Source: Cafeteria roenbergensis (Eukaryota; Sar; Bigyra; Bicosoecida; Cafeteriaceae). From it: 64,000 nucleotides of DNA. Both the position numbers and the translations under genes were made by a program. The stretch covers positions 868,001 to 932,000 of the forward strand of contig VLTN01000004.1 in the NCBI GenBank assembly GCA_008330645.1, written 5' to 3'. Shown piece after piece: positions 20,547 through 31,700 of this stretch. The notes below the pieces were generated by a model. The model saw only the letters and a program-made list of their open reading frames with translations. It did no database searches and was not told the DNA's origin. Numbering within the stretch: position 1 is the first letter of the stretch; the number at the start of each line of letters is the position of its first letter.

Positions 20547-21119
20547 TCACGCCGACCCGAACAGGCGCCTGAAGCCGTCCAGCCAGCCAGCCTGCACAGG
20601 CTCAGCACCCTCCGCTACGTTCTCGACCCTGATGGTGAAGTGAAGCTCGCTGTTGGGGGGGATTGGCCCCACGCGCTTGAAGCCGTAGCCCAAGTGAGGC
20701 GGGATGACCAGCTGCCGCTCCCCGCCAGCACGCATGCCGCACACTCCCTCGTCGAATCCCCACACAACGAACCCGCGGTCGTGCCTGTAGTGCAGAGGCC
20801 GCCCGGAGTCGAGGTTCTCGTCAAAGACTGTGCCATCTGCCAACGCCCCGCGGTAGCGAACCTTGACGAACTCCCCCGGCACCGTCTCGGGCCCGTCGCC
20901 CACGACGACGTCTCTCCACTTCAGTCCTGACTCAGTCTCCACCCAGTGGGCTTCCTGCTTGTCCGAGCCGCCCGCATCGGTGGCAAAGCCGCGAGCCCGC
21001 GGCAGGCGCAGCTCGGCCTCCGCGCGCCGAGGGGCCGCTCGAAGAGCCGCAGAAACTGCGGCTGAGGGGCGCACAACCTGCCTGACGAGGCGAGTGGCGC
21101 GGGCTCGTGCGGCTGCCAT
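20547..21119 (-). CDS. Mitochondrial FKBP-type peptidyl-prolyl isomerase (190 aa)
   Basis: One exon. Start ATG 21119 gives an Arg/Ala-rich presequence (MAAARARATRLVRQVVRPS) ending in RGFATDA, typical of mitochondrial import. The FKBP domain fills residues ~80-175: WRDVVVGDG, VKVRYRGALADGTVFDEN, VVWGFDEGVCGMRAGGERQ, LVIPPHLGYG and IPPNSELHF. The ligand-pocket Tyr, Asp and Ile/Leu positions are present, but the usual pocket Trp in the GWDEG motif is Phe (GFDEG). This is seen in some non-rapamycin-binding members. It catalyses cis-trans isomerisation of prolyl bonds and likely assists folding in the mitochondrial matrix. A longer in-frame ORF reaches 21254, but the presequence argues for the inner ATG. 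It is divergent from the PPPDE-PUL gene. Confidence 0.9.
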   Translation of the reverse strand: MAAARARATRLVRQVVRPSAAVSAALRAAPRRAEAELRLPRARGFATDAGGSDKQEAHWVETESGLKWRDVVVGDGPETVPGEFVKVRYRGALADGTVFDENLDSGRPLHYRHDRGFVVWGFDEGVCGMRAGGERQLVIPPHLGYGFKRVGPIPPNSELHFTIRVENVAEGAEPVQAGWLDGFRRLFGSA

Positions 21120-21409
21120 TTCGCGGTGGTGTTCGCCGCCCTCGGCCGTCGTCGGCACGCTGCAGAGCCGCGGCGACCCGCGCCCAGCTGCCCCGCGGGC
21201 GCGCCGCACACAGGCCCGCAATCCGGCAGCTCCGGTGAGGGTCGGCCTTTGCATGGGGCTGCATCGCGTCTTGGCGGGGAGGGGCAGGTGGCGTGACGCG
21301 CGACCGCTTGCAAGCGCAGTTGCATCTCCGGCCTGGCGGGCAAGGAGCTGGTTGCCTCACCTTTTCGCTGGAAGCCCCGCTTTTGATCGCCGCTTGCCCA
21401 GCCCCTCAG
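21120..21409. promoter_or_regulatory. Shared upstream region of the FKBP and PPPDE-PUL genes
   Basis: A 290-bp head-to-head intergenic region inferred from gene orientation to contain both promoters. No recognised promoter box. Confidence 0.4.
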
Positions 21410-23217
21410 ATGGCAGACGAGGGAAGCCCCGTGGTGCTCCACCTCTATGACCTGTCCCAGGGGATGGCGGCTCGTATGAGCATGCCCCTCCTGGGGAAGC
21501 AAATCGACTACATTCCGCACACCGTGAGCAGCCGAACGCGTGGCAACCCCGCGCGCACGCGCCGCGGCAACGGGGCCGAGCGCGTGCGGTCTGGCGCAGA
21601 AGGTGCAGCCGCGGTGCGCCGAGCGGTGCGGCTCAGGCCAGGGCTGCTGCGGGGCAGCTTGGCACGTGGCTGCGACGACCCTTGGCCCTGCGGACGGCCA
21701 CGCGTCAGAACTGCGCCACTCTGTCCGCGCGGCCTGGTCACCCCCGCGCCCCGCAGGGAATCGTGGTGTTCGGCTACGAGTACTTCTTTGGCGGGGGGAT
21801 CCAGAAGCTGCGGCCCGAGCTGGTTCCGGCCCATTTCGGGCTCGCGCCGTGCAAGGCCATTCCGCTCGGAAAAACGCCGATGGACCAGGAGACGTTTGAC
21901 GCCTTCGTGGCCGGCATCCAGAGCCGCTATACGCCCGCAACCTACAACCTTTTGAAGCACAACTGCAATCACTTCACGGACGAGTGCGCAAACTTCCTCC
22001 TCGGGTCCGGCATTCCCTCCGAGATTCGCGACCTGCCCGAGGTCTTCCTGTCCACGCCGCTCGGACAGTCCCTCGCGCCCATGATCCAGCAAATGACCGA
22101 CCAGATGTCCACCAACATGGACCCCTTTGCGGCCGGCGCAGACCTCACTGCGGCCGCCAGCGTGGCAAAGCCGGGGGCCGCGGCGCCGCCCGCCGCCGCT
22201 CCCGCTCCTGCCGCCGCCGCCGCCGCCGCCTCTGCCCCGGCCTCCTCGTCTGCGGCGTCCGCGGGTGCCAGCAGCGACGCGATCGAGGCCGTGTTCCGGG
22301 GCAAGGGCGAGCCCGTCACGTCGACGTTCATCGCCGCCGTGGAGCCGTTTCGGCGTCTCATCGTCTCCGTCAGCAAGACCCTGAGCGGGGCGGAGGGCTC
22401 TCCCGCCTCCCCCCTCACCCCCGACCAGGAGGCGCTGCTTGCGAGCGGGTGCCTCAGCCTGCAGGCCCAGTTCGGGAGGATCGACGACGCCGCTGAGCGC
22501 GCCAGCGCCGCCGAGGCAACTGCCTCCATGCTCGCCGGCGGCCGGTGGGCAGCCTTCCACGCCCTGTGCAGCACCATTCTTCGCACCTGGCCGCCGCGTG
22601 CCCGCCCCGCCTCCCTGTTCCTCGTCCGCTGCGCCATGCTTCGCGGGGACGGCGCCGCGTACTTTGCCGAGGAGGCGCGCGGCGGCGTCATGGGCCTGCG
22701 CTCCAGCATCGGGTGCGCTGCCACGTGGCTCGCAGAGGACCAGCTCAGCCCCGCCGCCTCCACCGCGGCGGCGGGCGTTCTCCAAAACGCGGGGGGGTCC
22801 GAGGGCGCGGCGGCAGCCCTTGCCTCCCGAGCCCTGTGCGGCACCGTGACGGGGGCCGCCTTCCACCTGCTCCGCAAGACCGACGGCGCGGCGCTGCTGA
22901 GGCAGAGCGCGGCAGCGGTGCTGCACAACCTCGCTCTCTGTGTGGACGTGGAGCCGCAGGAGTCGGGCGAGATGCCCGACGACGCCACCGCCATCCTCCT
23001 CGGCCTCACGGAGCAGCTGGCAGCCGGGGAGGCGGACGACGTGGTGCTCGGGCTCGAGGCCCGCGCCTTGGGGTGGCTGGTGAAGCGCGGCGGGTCCATG
23101 GCCGGCGCCCTCGCCGGGTCGATGGACGCTGCGGCCTCCATCGCCGCGATGCAGGCCAAGGGCGGCTGGTCGGCCGCCACGCAGGCTGCGCTTGCTGCTT
23201 GCCGCGCCTTGCTTTGA
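21410..23217 (+). CDS. PPPDE (DeSI-type) thiol isopeptidase with a PUL-like C-terminal domain (524 aa)
   Basis: Two exons, 21410-21523 and 21757-23217, join in phase 0. The join rebuilds the catalytic His motif: DYIPHT runs into GIVVFGYEYFFGGGIQ. The catalytic Cys lies in NLLKHNCNHFTDECANFLLG. Together these define the PPPDE papain-like fold of DESI1/2, which removes SUMO or ubiquitin from substrates. A Pro/Ala linker (about residues 180-225) leads to a helical, armadillo-like C-terminal half (VEPFRRLIVSVSKTL, later LLRQSAAAVLHNLAL). Its position and pattern resemble the PUL domain that binds Cdc48/p97. PPPDE with PUL is a known pairing in fungi and protists. The protease assignment is firm; the PUL call rests on repeat pattern only. 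An Ala-rich stretch at ~22195-22265 is low complexity. Confidence 0.85.
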
Positions 23218-23532
23218 CGCCCCGGCGCAGCTTGCCGGCCGCCGCCGCGGGCGATCCCCGCTGCAGTGCTTTTGCGGCCCCGCCCCCGAGCCTGCAAGCT
23301 CCCCGCGGAAGCTCGCAGCAGTGCCAGCTTCGCGGCGCGCGGAGCGGGTGCAGCGTGCGCGCGCGCGCGTGTGTGTGTGTGTGTTTGTGGGAAGCGAGCT
23401 CGCAGGCGCCGGCGCACGCAAAGACTTGCATTTGAATCGCGGCAAAAAAGAAGCCCTCCTGCAGAGAGATGACAAACGCACTAGACGAAAGCCAAGGACG
23501 GCCCCCGCCGGCCAGCAACCGCGGGCTGGGGA
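23218..23532. other. Convergent intergenic region with a (GC)n(GT)n microsatellite
   Basis: A 315-bp tail-to-tail gap between the PPPDE-PUL and VPS4 genes. It contains alternating purine-pyrimidine sequence at 23356-23385 and a gcaaaaaag stretch near 23442 that may belong to a poly(A) region. No gene was found. Confidence 0.55.
23356..23385. repeat. (GC)n then (GT)n dinucleotide repeat
   Basis: A run of alternating purines and pyrimidines, gcgcgcgcgc then gtgtgtgtgtgtgt. Such runs can adopt Z-DNA and are length-variable. It lies in non-coding DNA between two converging genes. Confidence 0.85.
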
Positions 23533-25188
23533 TCACGCGCCCTCCTCGCCGAACTCGCGGGTCCACTCGTCGTACTTGGTGAGCTCCTCGGAGCCGACGG
23601 ACGACTTGGCCTTCTTCATCACCACGTAGAAGTCCTCCATCGTGACGCGGGGCACGGCCAGCATGCGGGGGGGGACCTCCATGATGGTCATGGCTGTCGC
23701 GCCCGGCGTGCCGGGGGGCACGGGGCAGAATTTTCCGTCGTGCATGCGGACGAAGTGCGTCGCGGTCTGGCAGCGCCTGATGGGCATGCGGAGGGCCTCG
23801 CGCACGGCGACGCTGATGTCGGACCCGGACATCCCCTCGCTCATGATGGCCAGCACCTCCAGGTCCTCCTTTGTGAGGTCGTTGTCAGTGTCGCCGATGT
23901 GGATGCCGAACATCGCGCGGCGGGCAGCCGTTTCCGGCAGCGCGATGTAGACGCGCTTCTCGAAGCGCCGGCGCATGGCGGAGTCGATGCCCCAGGGGAT
24001 GTTGGTGGCGCCGAGCACGAGCACGCCGTCCTCCCCCTTGCCTACGCCCTGCATCTGGACAAGGAACTCAGTCATCACGCGCCGGCTGGACTCGGACTGC
24101 CCGTCGCCACGAGCGCCGCACATGGAGTCGATCTCGTCGATGAAGATGATGGCTGGCTTGCGGTCGCGCGCCATCTTGAAGAGGGAGCGCACGAGCCGCT
24201 CGGACTCGCCCTGCCACTTGGACATCACGTCGGACGAGGAGATGGAGAAGAAGGACGAGTCGGCCTCCGTAGCCACGGCTTTGGCAAGGTAGCTCTTGCC
24301 TGTGCCCGGCGGACCGTAGAGCAGGATGCCCTTGATGGGGGAGCGCTTGCCCATGTACAGCTCGGGGAAGCGCTGGGGCAAGATCACGGCCTCCTTCAGC
24401 GCGGTCTTGGCCGTGGCCAGCCCGGCAACATCCGTCCACTTCACATTGGGCTTTTCCGACACAATGGCGCCAGCAAGGGCGCCTTCCAGGCGAGCGCCCT
24501 CGGCGTCGGGGGACTCCTCCGCGCCCTTGTCGCCCGGGCGCGCCGTTGCAGCGCCCCCGCCCCCGCCGCTCGGCGAGCCTCCGACCCCCTTCAGGTACTT
24601 GATGCGGTCGAGGTATCCGCTCACGCGCTCGCTGAAGAACTTGCGCTGGCTGTCGTCCTTCACGTCTGCGAGGCTTGCGGGCACAACGCGCGCACGCGAG
24701 GCGCAGTTGCGCGTCAACTGACCAAGAGGCGCCGCGTTTTCGTCTCTCGCGCTTCCAAGGCAGCGAGGGCGAAGGACATGGGGCGCGCGTGTGGGCCCGC
24801 ATCACCACCGCGGGAGGAGGCGGGCGCGGGCAGCCCGTCGGGCCGAACAGGCCAGCGCGTCCGCGCAGGCGTGTTCCCCGAAATCCCCGGCACCCGAACT
24901 GCGCGCGCCGCCGCAGCCAGCCCGCCCCGGACGCGCCGAGGCCTCCCGAGTGGGACCCCGTTGCCAACACGGCTAGATCCCGGGCGCTAGCGCATGCGGG
25001 GCTGGAGCGCGGCGCTGCCGGGGCGGCCGCCGCCGCCCAGTCTGGCGCTCACAGCGAATGAACGCGATGAGCTGTTCCACGCCCTCCTGGTAGCGCTTGA
25101 CGGCCTCGGCGAACTTGCCAGCCTCGTCAAGCTTCACAGCATCCTGGATGCACGCCACCCCCTTCTCGCGGAACTCCCCGACGTTCAT
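23533..25188 (-). CDS. VPS4: VPS4 AAA ATPase (ESCRT-III disassembly)
   Basis: Two exons, 25053-25188 and 23533-24665, join in phase 1 (GTGAGC/CTCGCAG) to give 422 residues, close to the usual ~435. Exon 1 encodes the MIT domain ([36 protein letters not shown]), which binds ESCRT-III tails. Exon 2 completes its third helix ([18 protein letters not shown]). A Gly/Ala linker precedes the AAA core: Walker A GPPGTGKS, Walker [11 protein letters not shown], pore loop SKWQGESE, sensor [10 protein letters not shown] and arginine-finger region [10 protein letters not shown]. The tail, [12 protein letters not shown], is the VPS4-specific C-terminal helix and separates it from katanin and spastin. It acts at endosomes, in cytokinesis and in membrane repair. 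I use ATG 25188 (MNVGEF); the upstream GTG is not a start. It is divergent from the Cys-rich membrane protein. Confidence 0.96.
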
Positions 25189-25363
25189 GGCTGCAGAGTG
25201 CGTCACGCGGGCCTCCGTTGCCGGCCGCCGGCGCAGGGCAGAGCCTCAAGGGGCCGGAGCTCCACTCGGCGGTGGGTTGCCCCCAGGCGCGGGAAGGACC
25301 TCCGCCCCAGCCAGGGTCAGAGCCGCCGCTCGTGCACGCGCCCCCGCTCTACGCGCACGCCGC
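25189..25363. promoter_or_regulatory. Shared upstream region of VPS4 and the Cys-rich membrane protein gene
   Basis: Only 175 bp separate the two start codons, so both core promoters must overlap or abut. No sequence motif was identified. Confidence 0.45.
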
Positions 25364-26712
25364 ATGGGCGTCGGCGGGTGGGCCGTCGTCTTGGCAGCGG
25401 TCGCCTTGTCTGGCCGAGCGCAGGGAAACGACGCCGCCGCTCAGTGCTGCGCCGGCGACTGCGCAGTCCAGGACGTCTCCGTTGAGGACGGCCCGCGCTT
25501 CGACCTCTCCCAGGCCTGCCCGTCGTCCGGGTCGGACACCCCAGCCCTGCGAGGGGAGGACGCCGAGGGAACGACGTTCGAGGTGAACATCTGCCCCAAC
25601 TGCACGACACTCTGCGCCCCAGTGGGAGAGCCCTCGGCGTTTGGCGCAGTTGTGCAGTCGGTGGGGCAGGCGCCTGCTAGTGGCGGGCCCATGTGCAAGC
25701 ACCCTTACACCAAGGAGCCCATCAATTGCACTCGACCGTGCGCCGTGGTTGCAACTTGGCCGCTGGCGCAAGTCTTCACGGTGACGGATGCTGGCTCCAG
25801 CGCTCCTGTGGGCTTTGTTATTGACTTTGCGCCAACGCCTGCCTCTCCCTCTGGGACCTTTGCGCTCGAGTGCGACAGCGCCCGGCTGGTGCAGTCGTGG
25901 CTCCCGAAGCAGCCCGTGCTTCCAGACCCGGCCAGGCCGCCGCCGCACGCCGGCACGCCCGGCTTCCGCGTGTCCGTCACCACGCTGTGCGACATCCTGG
26001 CCGAAGAGCCGTTCGTGTCGAACGTGTCCAAGCCCAACGCGAGCGATCCCTGCTCCATCGCAATCGAGGTCCGGAGCGTGGCAGGCTGCGCAGAGCTGGA
26101 ACTGGACGTTGGTGAGCGCGGGCGTGCTTGCGCTCGGCCGCCATCGGCCAAGGCAGCTGCCGTCGGCCCCGCCGGGTCGGTTGTTGGCATATCTGCATTC
26201 GGCGCGGCGGGCTCGTTCCAAGCCGCATCCTGCCTGCGTTTCCCGCTCCTGCCAACTCCCCCGCTCCTGCCAACTCCCCCGCTCCTGCCCTGCCCATGTG
26301 TGCCGCAGCCTGGTTCATGTTCATGGTGGCGGCGTTTGCCACGGTGGCGGTGGTGCTAGTCAGCTCAGCATTGCGGCTCGGGCTGACGGGAGAGTGCGGG
26401 TTCATGGAGCCTCCCAAGACGGTTAGCACAGTGCTCTCAGTGGTGTGGGCCGCCATGGCAGCTGCGCGGGACCTAGTTTGCGTCTTCTTCCTGCGTCCGT
26501 TTATGCCGAGCATGGAGCGGCGGAGGGCGGAGGCAGTGCAGGTGCTGGTTGCGGCTGGAACCGTGTGCTGCGGGGCTTGCGGCGCCAGGTGCGCGCGGCG
26601 GGCGCTGTGCCAGCCGCACGAGCCGGACAGTCGCGAAGATGGGGAAGGCGAGCTGGACGACCAGCTCACCATGCCGGACGGTGATGGCAATGGCTACTAC
26701 TCGCTTGGCTAG
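25364..26712 (+). CDS. Cys-rich membrane protein, possibly MRH/Atg27-like sorting receptor (383 aa)
   Basis: Two exons, 25364-26111 and 26309-26712, phase 1. A signal peptide (WAVVLAAVALSGRAQG) leads a luminal region with paired cysteines (CCAGDC, CPNCTTLC, MCKHPY, NCTRPC, LECDS, TLCDI, PCSIAIEV, VAGC) and several N-glycosylation sequons (NCT, NVS, NAS). The final pattern, GTFALECD followed by CSIAIEVRSVAGC, resembles the C-terminal part of mannose-6-phosphate-receptor-homology folds, but I cannot count the full disulfide set. After the splice comes a strong membrane segment (WFMFMVAAFATVAVVLV) and two weaker hydrophobic stretches (VLSVVWAAMAAA, VLVAAGTVCC), so the topology could be one or three passes. 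The tail is acidic and ends GYYSLG, which contains a YxxL endocytic/AP-sorting motif as in Atg27. It shares a promoter region with VPS4. The role is inferred, not shown. Confidence 0.7.
26242..26290 (+). repeat. 18-bp tandem repeat inside an intron
   Basis: The unit cccgctcctgccaactcc is present about 2.6 times near the 3' end of the intron of the Cys-rich membrane protein gene. It probably extends the polypyrimidine tract before the acceptor. Confidence 0.8.
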
Positions 26713-26983
26713 GCGGCATGGTTGTTCCGCCAGCAGACGCCGAGCGCGAGAGCTGAGTGATTTTTTATCGAGGCGGGGGGCGACTCTTGCGGGGCTGTGA
26801 CTGGTTTGGCGAGTGCTTGGCGGCCTGGGGAAGTGGTGCGTGGCGCTGCCGCGTCCTTTGCTCTCAGTCGGGATGCTTTTGCCAGCGTGGCTTCAACACC
26901 AGTCACGCATCGAGCCACTCACGGTTCGCGCAGAGAGCCACTTGGGCCACGCAAGGGAGGTTGTGCCATCACCTCAATTCCGC

Positions 26984-27966
26984 TCAGCTGGACTTGGCCT
27001 TGCGCTGCGCGTGGAAGTGGCGCACCTCGGGCTCGACCACAGCCGTGAGCTTGGCATGGAATTCGGGCATGAAGCCCGCTGCGCACAGGCCCTCGATCAC
27101 CACAAAGATTGGCGCCATGAAGACGGCTGCGAAGCGGTGAGGAGGAGGGGGGGGGGGGGCGCAACGGCGAGGCACAGGGTGGCTGGGGGCAGAGGCGGGT
27201 GGGGAGGACCCGGACTGCACGGCTCGAGCAGTCGGGAGGGCGCGGACAGCGCGGTGGCTGCGCGGAGGTGGCTCACATGCGAAGAGGTTCTCGAGCAGGG
27301 CCGGGCGGCGCTGCTCGTGGACGCCGTGGCCGTAGAACTGAGCGATCCAGCACCCGATGTGCAGAGCCCAGGCGTAGGCGGGGAGCGTCTCGGGGTAGTT
27401 GGCGTGCCACGCGTCGGAGCCGATGAGGCATGCAATGACGAGGCAATTGGCCACGGCTCCGATGGAGAAGCTGAGCGTGAAGTGCCACAGGAAGTAGGCG
27501 ACAGCGACGACGAACCCGACGTTGTCCATGCGGAACGGCACGGCTTCCACCACGGCAGCGGGGATCTGGGCAACGACCGACTCGGGCAGCGGAATGTCCG
27601 CGAAGAGCACGATGGCCGAGAACAGGATCGGCCAGATGCAGCACATGTGGATCAGCTGGTTGCTGCGAGGCGGGGGGCGGGGACGGTCGCAGCCACAGCA
27701 AGCGCAGCCACTCGGTCCGACGCTGGTCATTGCGGCATTTCAGGGCGCAACCGCGCCCCGTGCGCGCTCCCAAGCTGCCAGCCTCTCAACCCCAGACCCG
27801 ACCGAAGCCAGCCGCCAGACTGCACCCTGCGACCTGTGACCCGGCGGGCTCACATGGGGTCCCAGTGGTACTTGGCGTAGAAGGTGAAGCCGCGCAGCAG
27901 CCAGCTTTGGCTCGACACCATGGCGTCGAACTTGGCTTGGTCGAACTCGCCCGAGTCCTTGGGCAT
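26984..27966 (-). CDS. MPO1: MPO1-like (DUF962) membrane protein, probable 2-hydroxy fatty acid dioxygenase
   Basis: Three exons, 27854-27966, 27277-27662 and 26984-27126 (phases 2 and 1), give 213 residues. The splices rebuild the family core: FTFYAKYHWDPI continues as NQLIHMCCIWPILF, and PALLENLFAS continues as VFMAPIFVVIEGL. WALHIGCWIAQFYGHGVHE is the DUF962 signature, with the His residues thought to bind iron. Hydrophobic segments include IWPILFSAIVLFA, VGFVVAVAYFLWHFTL and NCLVIACLIG. Yeast Mpo1 sits in the ER and removes one carbon from 2-hydroxy fatty acids during phytosphingosine breakdown; the same role is likely. The first ATG of the family-like N-terminus (MPKDSGEF) is used. A CAG just upstream of the ATG may mark a 5' UTR intron. 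A 12-G run lies in intron 2. Confidence 0.88.
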
Positions 27967-28725
27967 TTTGCTCGTAGCTGCGTCTCGTTGCCGGGGAAGG
28001 GGAAGGGGCGCGGCGGGGCGTGTGACGCGGGGCGACGACTCGGAGCCCGGCGGCGTCACCTCGAGGGCAGCCAGATGTGTCTCGCGCGACGCGGCCCTGA
28101 CGGGTCCGAACCCCGGCGCACCGGCCCGGGTCAGCTCCAGTCCGCGCAAGGCGCACTCGGAGGCCGCCCGAGGCGTGGACAGGGCGGCGCCCGGGGGGAG
28201 GCTCACTCGCTCGCTCCGCGCGCACTCGCTGTGGCTTGCCCCCGAGGATTTGCCGAGACAGCGCCGCTGCGGTTAGGTCGGCAAGTTTCAACACGAACAG
28301 GCCAAGCCTGCCGCTGCGCGGCTCAGGTGCTGTGGACCCCCCCCCCCCCCCCCCGCATCCGACTGCCTGCCCCTGGGTTGGAGGACTCCCAGCTCCCGCC
28401 AGTGGCGCGGGGCACCACCTCGAGGGCCTCTGGGCTCGCGTGTAGTTGCGGGGAGCGCGGCGCTTTCGGCAGCCGCTGGCAATCGCGCGCCACGCCACAT
28501 CGTGCCCGCTAACGCCCTTGGCAGCGGGAGGCAGAAAGGAGCGGTGCATGAGCTTTTCCACGTGGCCTGGGGATTGGCGCCCGACCCGGCCCGGGGCGCC
28601 CCCACGGCCGGGGCTCGCGACAGCCGGTGGACTGCCGCGGGCAGAGCACTGCAACCAATGAAGTCGGGAGCGCGTCCTGGCCCATCACGCACCTCCCGAG
28701 CTCTCCAGAGTCTCGCGCGCCAGCC
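27967..28725. promoter_or_regulatory. Upstream region shared by the MPO1-like and Niban-like genes
   Basis: A 759-bp head-to-head gap, the longest non-coding stretch I could not explain. It contains a run of 18 C at 28337-28354 and a CCAAT motif at 28655-28659, about 70 bp before the Niban-like start codon. Long overlapping frames on both strands lack coding character. Confidence 0.4.
28337..28354. repeat. Poly-C/poly-G run of 18
   Basis: Eighteen consecutive C on the plus strand in the divergent promoter region. The G strand could form a quadruplex. Its length should be treated as uncertain because homopolymers are prone to sequencing error. Confidence 0.85.
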
Positions 28726-31700
28726 ATGGGCAACGCCGTCCCGGGCATGCCCGACATGCGCCTCGGCGAGATCAAGGAGCTCGTCGAGACGATGTTCACG
28801 ACCTTCACGCCGCTGTACGCCCTCGGCTACGGCGAGGCGCTGATCGCGGAAGAAAAGGCGATGCGCTCCGGTGGCGGCCGCGTCATCCCCTACCGCCTGC
28901 TGACCATGCCGCTCCCGTCGGAGCCGCTGGCATCCGGCTTTGTCATGAAGCTCGTGAGCCTTGTGGCGCCGCCCGGTGGTCGCCTCCTCGCCTCGCGCGC
29001 CGCGCCGAGGGCCTGTGATCTTGTCGAGCTTTCGCCCCTTTTTCGGGTGGGACGACGGGCAGCTCTCGCCGCAGCCCCCTCGTGCGGGCTGCGGCGTCCC
29101 CACATGCCGGGCCCTCAGACCGCTCTGCGGTTTGGGGTGGTCGCCGCATAGGGCCCGCCGAGTGCCGCATCCAAGAGACCGGAGGCTCGGTTGGGTCAGA
29201 TGCAACGCGCACATCGGGTGCCCCACGAGATGTTTCACCTCACGCGGCTGACTGATTTCGCGCGCTCGCCTCCGCGCGCCCCGCCCCCCTCGCGGGACCA
29301 AAGTCACGCGCCCTCTCTCTTCGTGGCCCTGACCCGCCTGCCCCCGGCCCACGCTTGGCTTGCCTCGCAGGGCGAAGTGCGCAAGAACTGGAAGAAGCGG
29401 TTCATGGTGGTGCTCAACGAGGCCGACAACTACGAGGCCCGGCTCTTCGAGAACGAGGTCGAGGCCCCCTTCGACCGCAAGAAGGTCAAGGGCACCGGCA
29501 TCATCAACTTCGCGTCTCGGCGTGTGTCCCGCCTGAGGGCCTCCGACGACGATGACGTGAAGGTGTTCGAGAGCCTCAAGCGCCCCAAGGAGAGCCACAT
29601 CCTGCGCATCGCCCCTTACTGGAAGTGGGACCAGCGCCGCACCTGGTTCATCGAGCTTGAGAACGAGGAGCAGCTTTCCTCCTGGGAGGACGCCCTGCGC
29701 TTCGCTGCGTGGCGCGCCCGCGCCCCGCTCAACCCGGACCCGGTCAAGCGCGCCGCGTTCGAGAGCGCGTACAGGCAGACCCGCCGTGAGCTCCGCGTTT
29801 GGGGCTACTACAGCTGCTGTGCCACGGAGGAGGAGATGCTTGCCTTCCTCGCGAACGACGCCGTCGAGGACACCATCATGCCCTCCGTCTACTCCGCCAT
29901 CAAGTCAGGCCGCGCCGAGCGGATCATCCGCGACAAGGTTCGCGAGACTGTGAACAACACCGTTGGCGCAAGCGTCCGCGCCGGCTGGATTGCCGCGTCC
30001 AAGGCCATCGACACCGCCGAGCCGTCGGTCCGCGACGCCGTCGCCAAGGCAGTCGGCCCCATCCTCGACGCCGTCGCCCTGGTGGAGAACAAGATCGCCG
30101 ACTCGGCCACTGGCGTGATCCGGCCCGCCGTGGAGTCCTCGCTCAGCCCCGTGCTGGAGCCCATCCTCAAGCTGCTCTTCTCCCCGCTGGCCAACGCCCA
30201 CGCCAAGGCCGTCGAGGTCGTGCGCGAGTCGCTCATCGCCACTTGCGCCGCCGAGGGCGGTGCCACTAGCGAGAAGGGACTCAAGTACCTCAGCCGCGTC
30301 GAGCGCAACGCTCGCTACCAGCGCAGCGTCTTCTACGAGCCCTGCCGCGCCCTCCGCGACGACCGCGGCGACTGGGGCGAGGCCGCCCGCGCCGAGCTCG
30401 CCGCCCGCGCTCCCGGTCTGTCCGAGTGGCGCATGGACAACATCATGCGCGAGGGCCTCGCCCTTGTGTGCAAGAACGCGGTGTTCACGTTCAAGCGCCT
30501 CATCACCGACGGCCTCCCGGGTGCCTCCTCCCCCCTCACCCCCGAGGCGGCCATGGCCGACACGCTTGGCCGCATGGTCGTGGACTGCAAGATCGCGGCC
30601 ATCGAAGATATGCACAGCATCTTCATGTCCGTGCTCTACCCTCTCGTGCTCAAGGCAGCCAAGGCTGGCCTCGACCCTGTCATGGAGCCCATCTCCAGCA
30701 GCATCCCGGAGGTTGCCAAGGCGTTCATCAACCCGACCACCATGGTGGAGGACCTTCTCCAGCGCATCCTCGCCGACGCTGTCCTCGCAGGCATCAACAA
30801 GCCCGCGCGTGCCGTCCTGGACGAGCGCATGGGCGCACTCGATGGCATCGACATGGCCGTCGTGGCCAAGTACGAGTCGGACGAGGCGGCAGCAGCTGCG
30901 GCGGCAATCAAGGCCGCTGAGGCGGCTGAGGCAGCTGCAGCCAAGGCCAAGGCCGCCGGTGACAAGGCCGCCGAGGCCGCCACAGAGGCGGTCGAGGCGT
31001 CTGATTCCGCGGCCGCGGCCGCTGCTTCCAGTGAGGCCGCCAAGCCGGCCGAGGGCAACGGAGCTGCAGCCGCTGCGGCAGGCGCATCATCCGGTGAGTC
31101 CGGCTCTGCTGCCCCCGCCCCCGTCCCTTCGCCCGCTGCTGCCGCTGAACCAACCACTGAGGCCGAGGCTGCTGCCCCCAAGGCCGAGGCTGAGGCCGAG
31201 GCTGCCGCCCCCAAGGCCGAGGCTGAGGCCGAGGCTGCTGCCCCCAAGGCCGAGGCTGAGGCCGAGGCTGCTGCCCCCAAGGCCGAGGCTGAGGCCGAGG
31301 CTGCTGCCCCCAAGGCCGAGGCTGAGGCCGAGGCTGAGGCCGAGGCTGCTGCCCCCAAGGCCGAGGCTGAGGCCGAGGCTGCTGCCCCCAAGGCCGAGGC
31401 TGAGGCCGAGGCTGCTGCCCCCAAGGCCGAGGCTGAGGCCGAGGCTGCTGCCCCCAAGGCCGAGGCTGAGGCCGAGGCTGCTGCCCCCAAGGCCGAGGCT
31501 GAGGCCGAGGCTGCTGCCCCCAAGGCCGAGGCTGAGGCCGAGGCTGAGGCCGAGGCTGCCGCCCCCAAGGCCGAGGCTGAGGCCGAGGCTGAGGCTGAGG
31601 CCGAGGCTGCCGCCCCCAAGGCCGAGGCTGAGGCCGAGGCTGCCGCCCCCAAGGCTGAGGCCGAGGCTGCTGCCCCCAAGGCCGAGGCTGAGGCCGAGGC

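Noticed and set aside
23533-25188. Katanin or spastin identity for the AAA ATPase
   Set aside because: The MIT domain, the length and the C-terminal FGEEG helix are those of VPS4.
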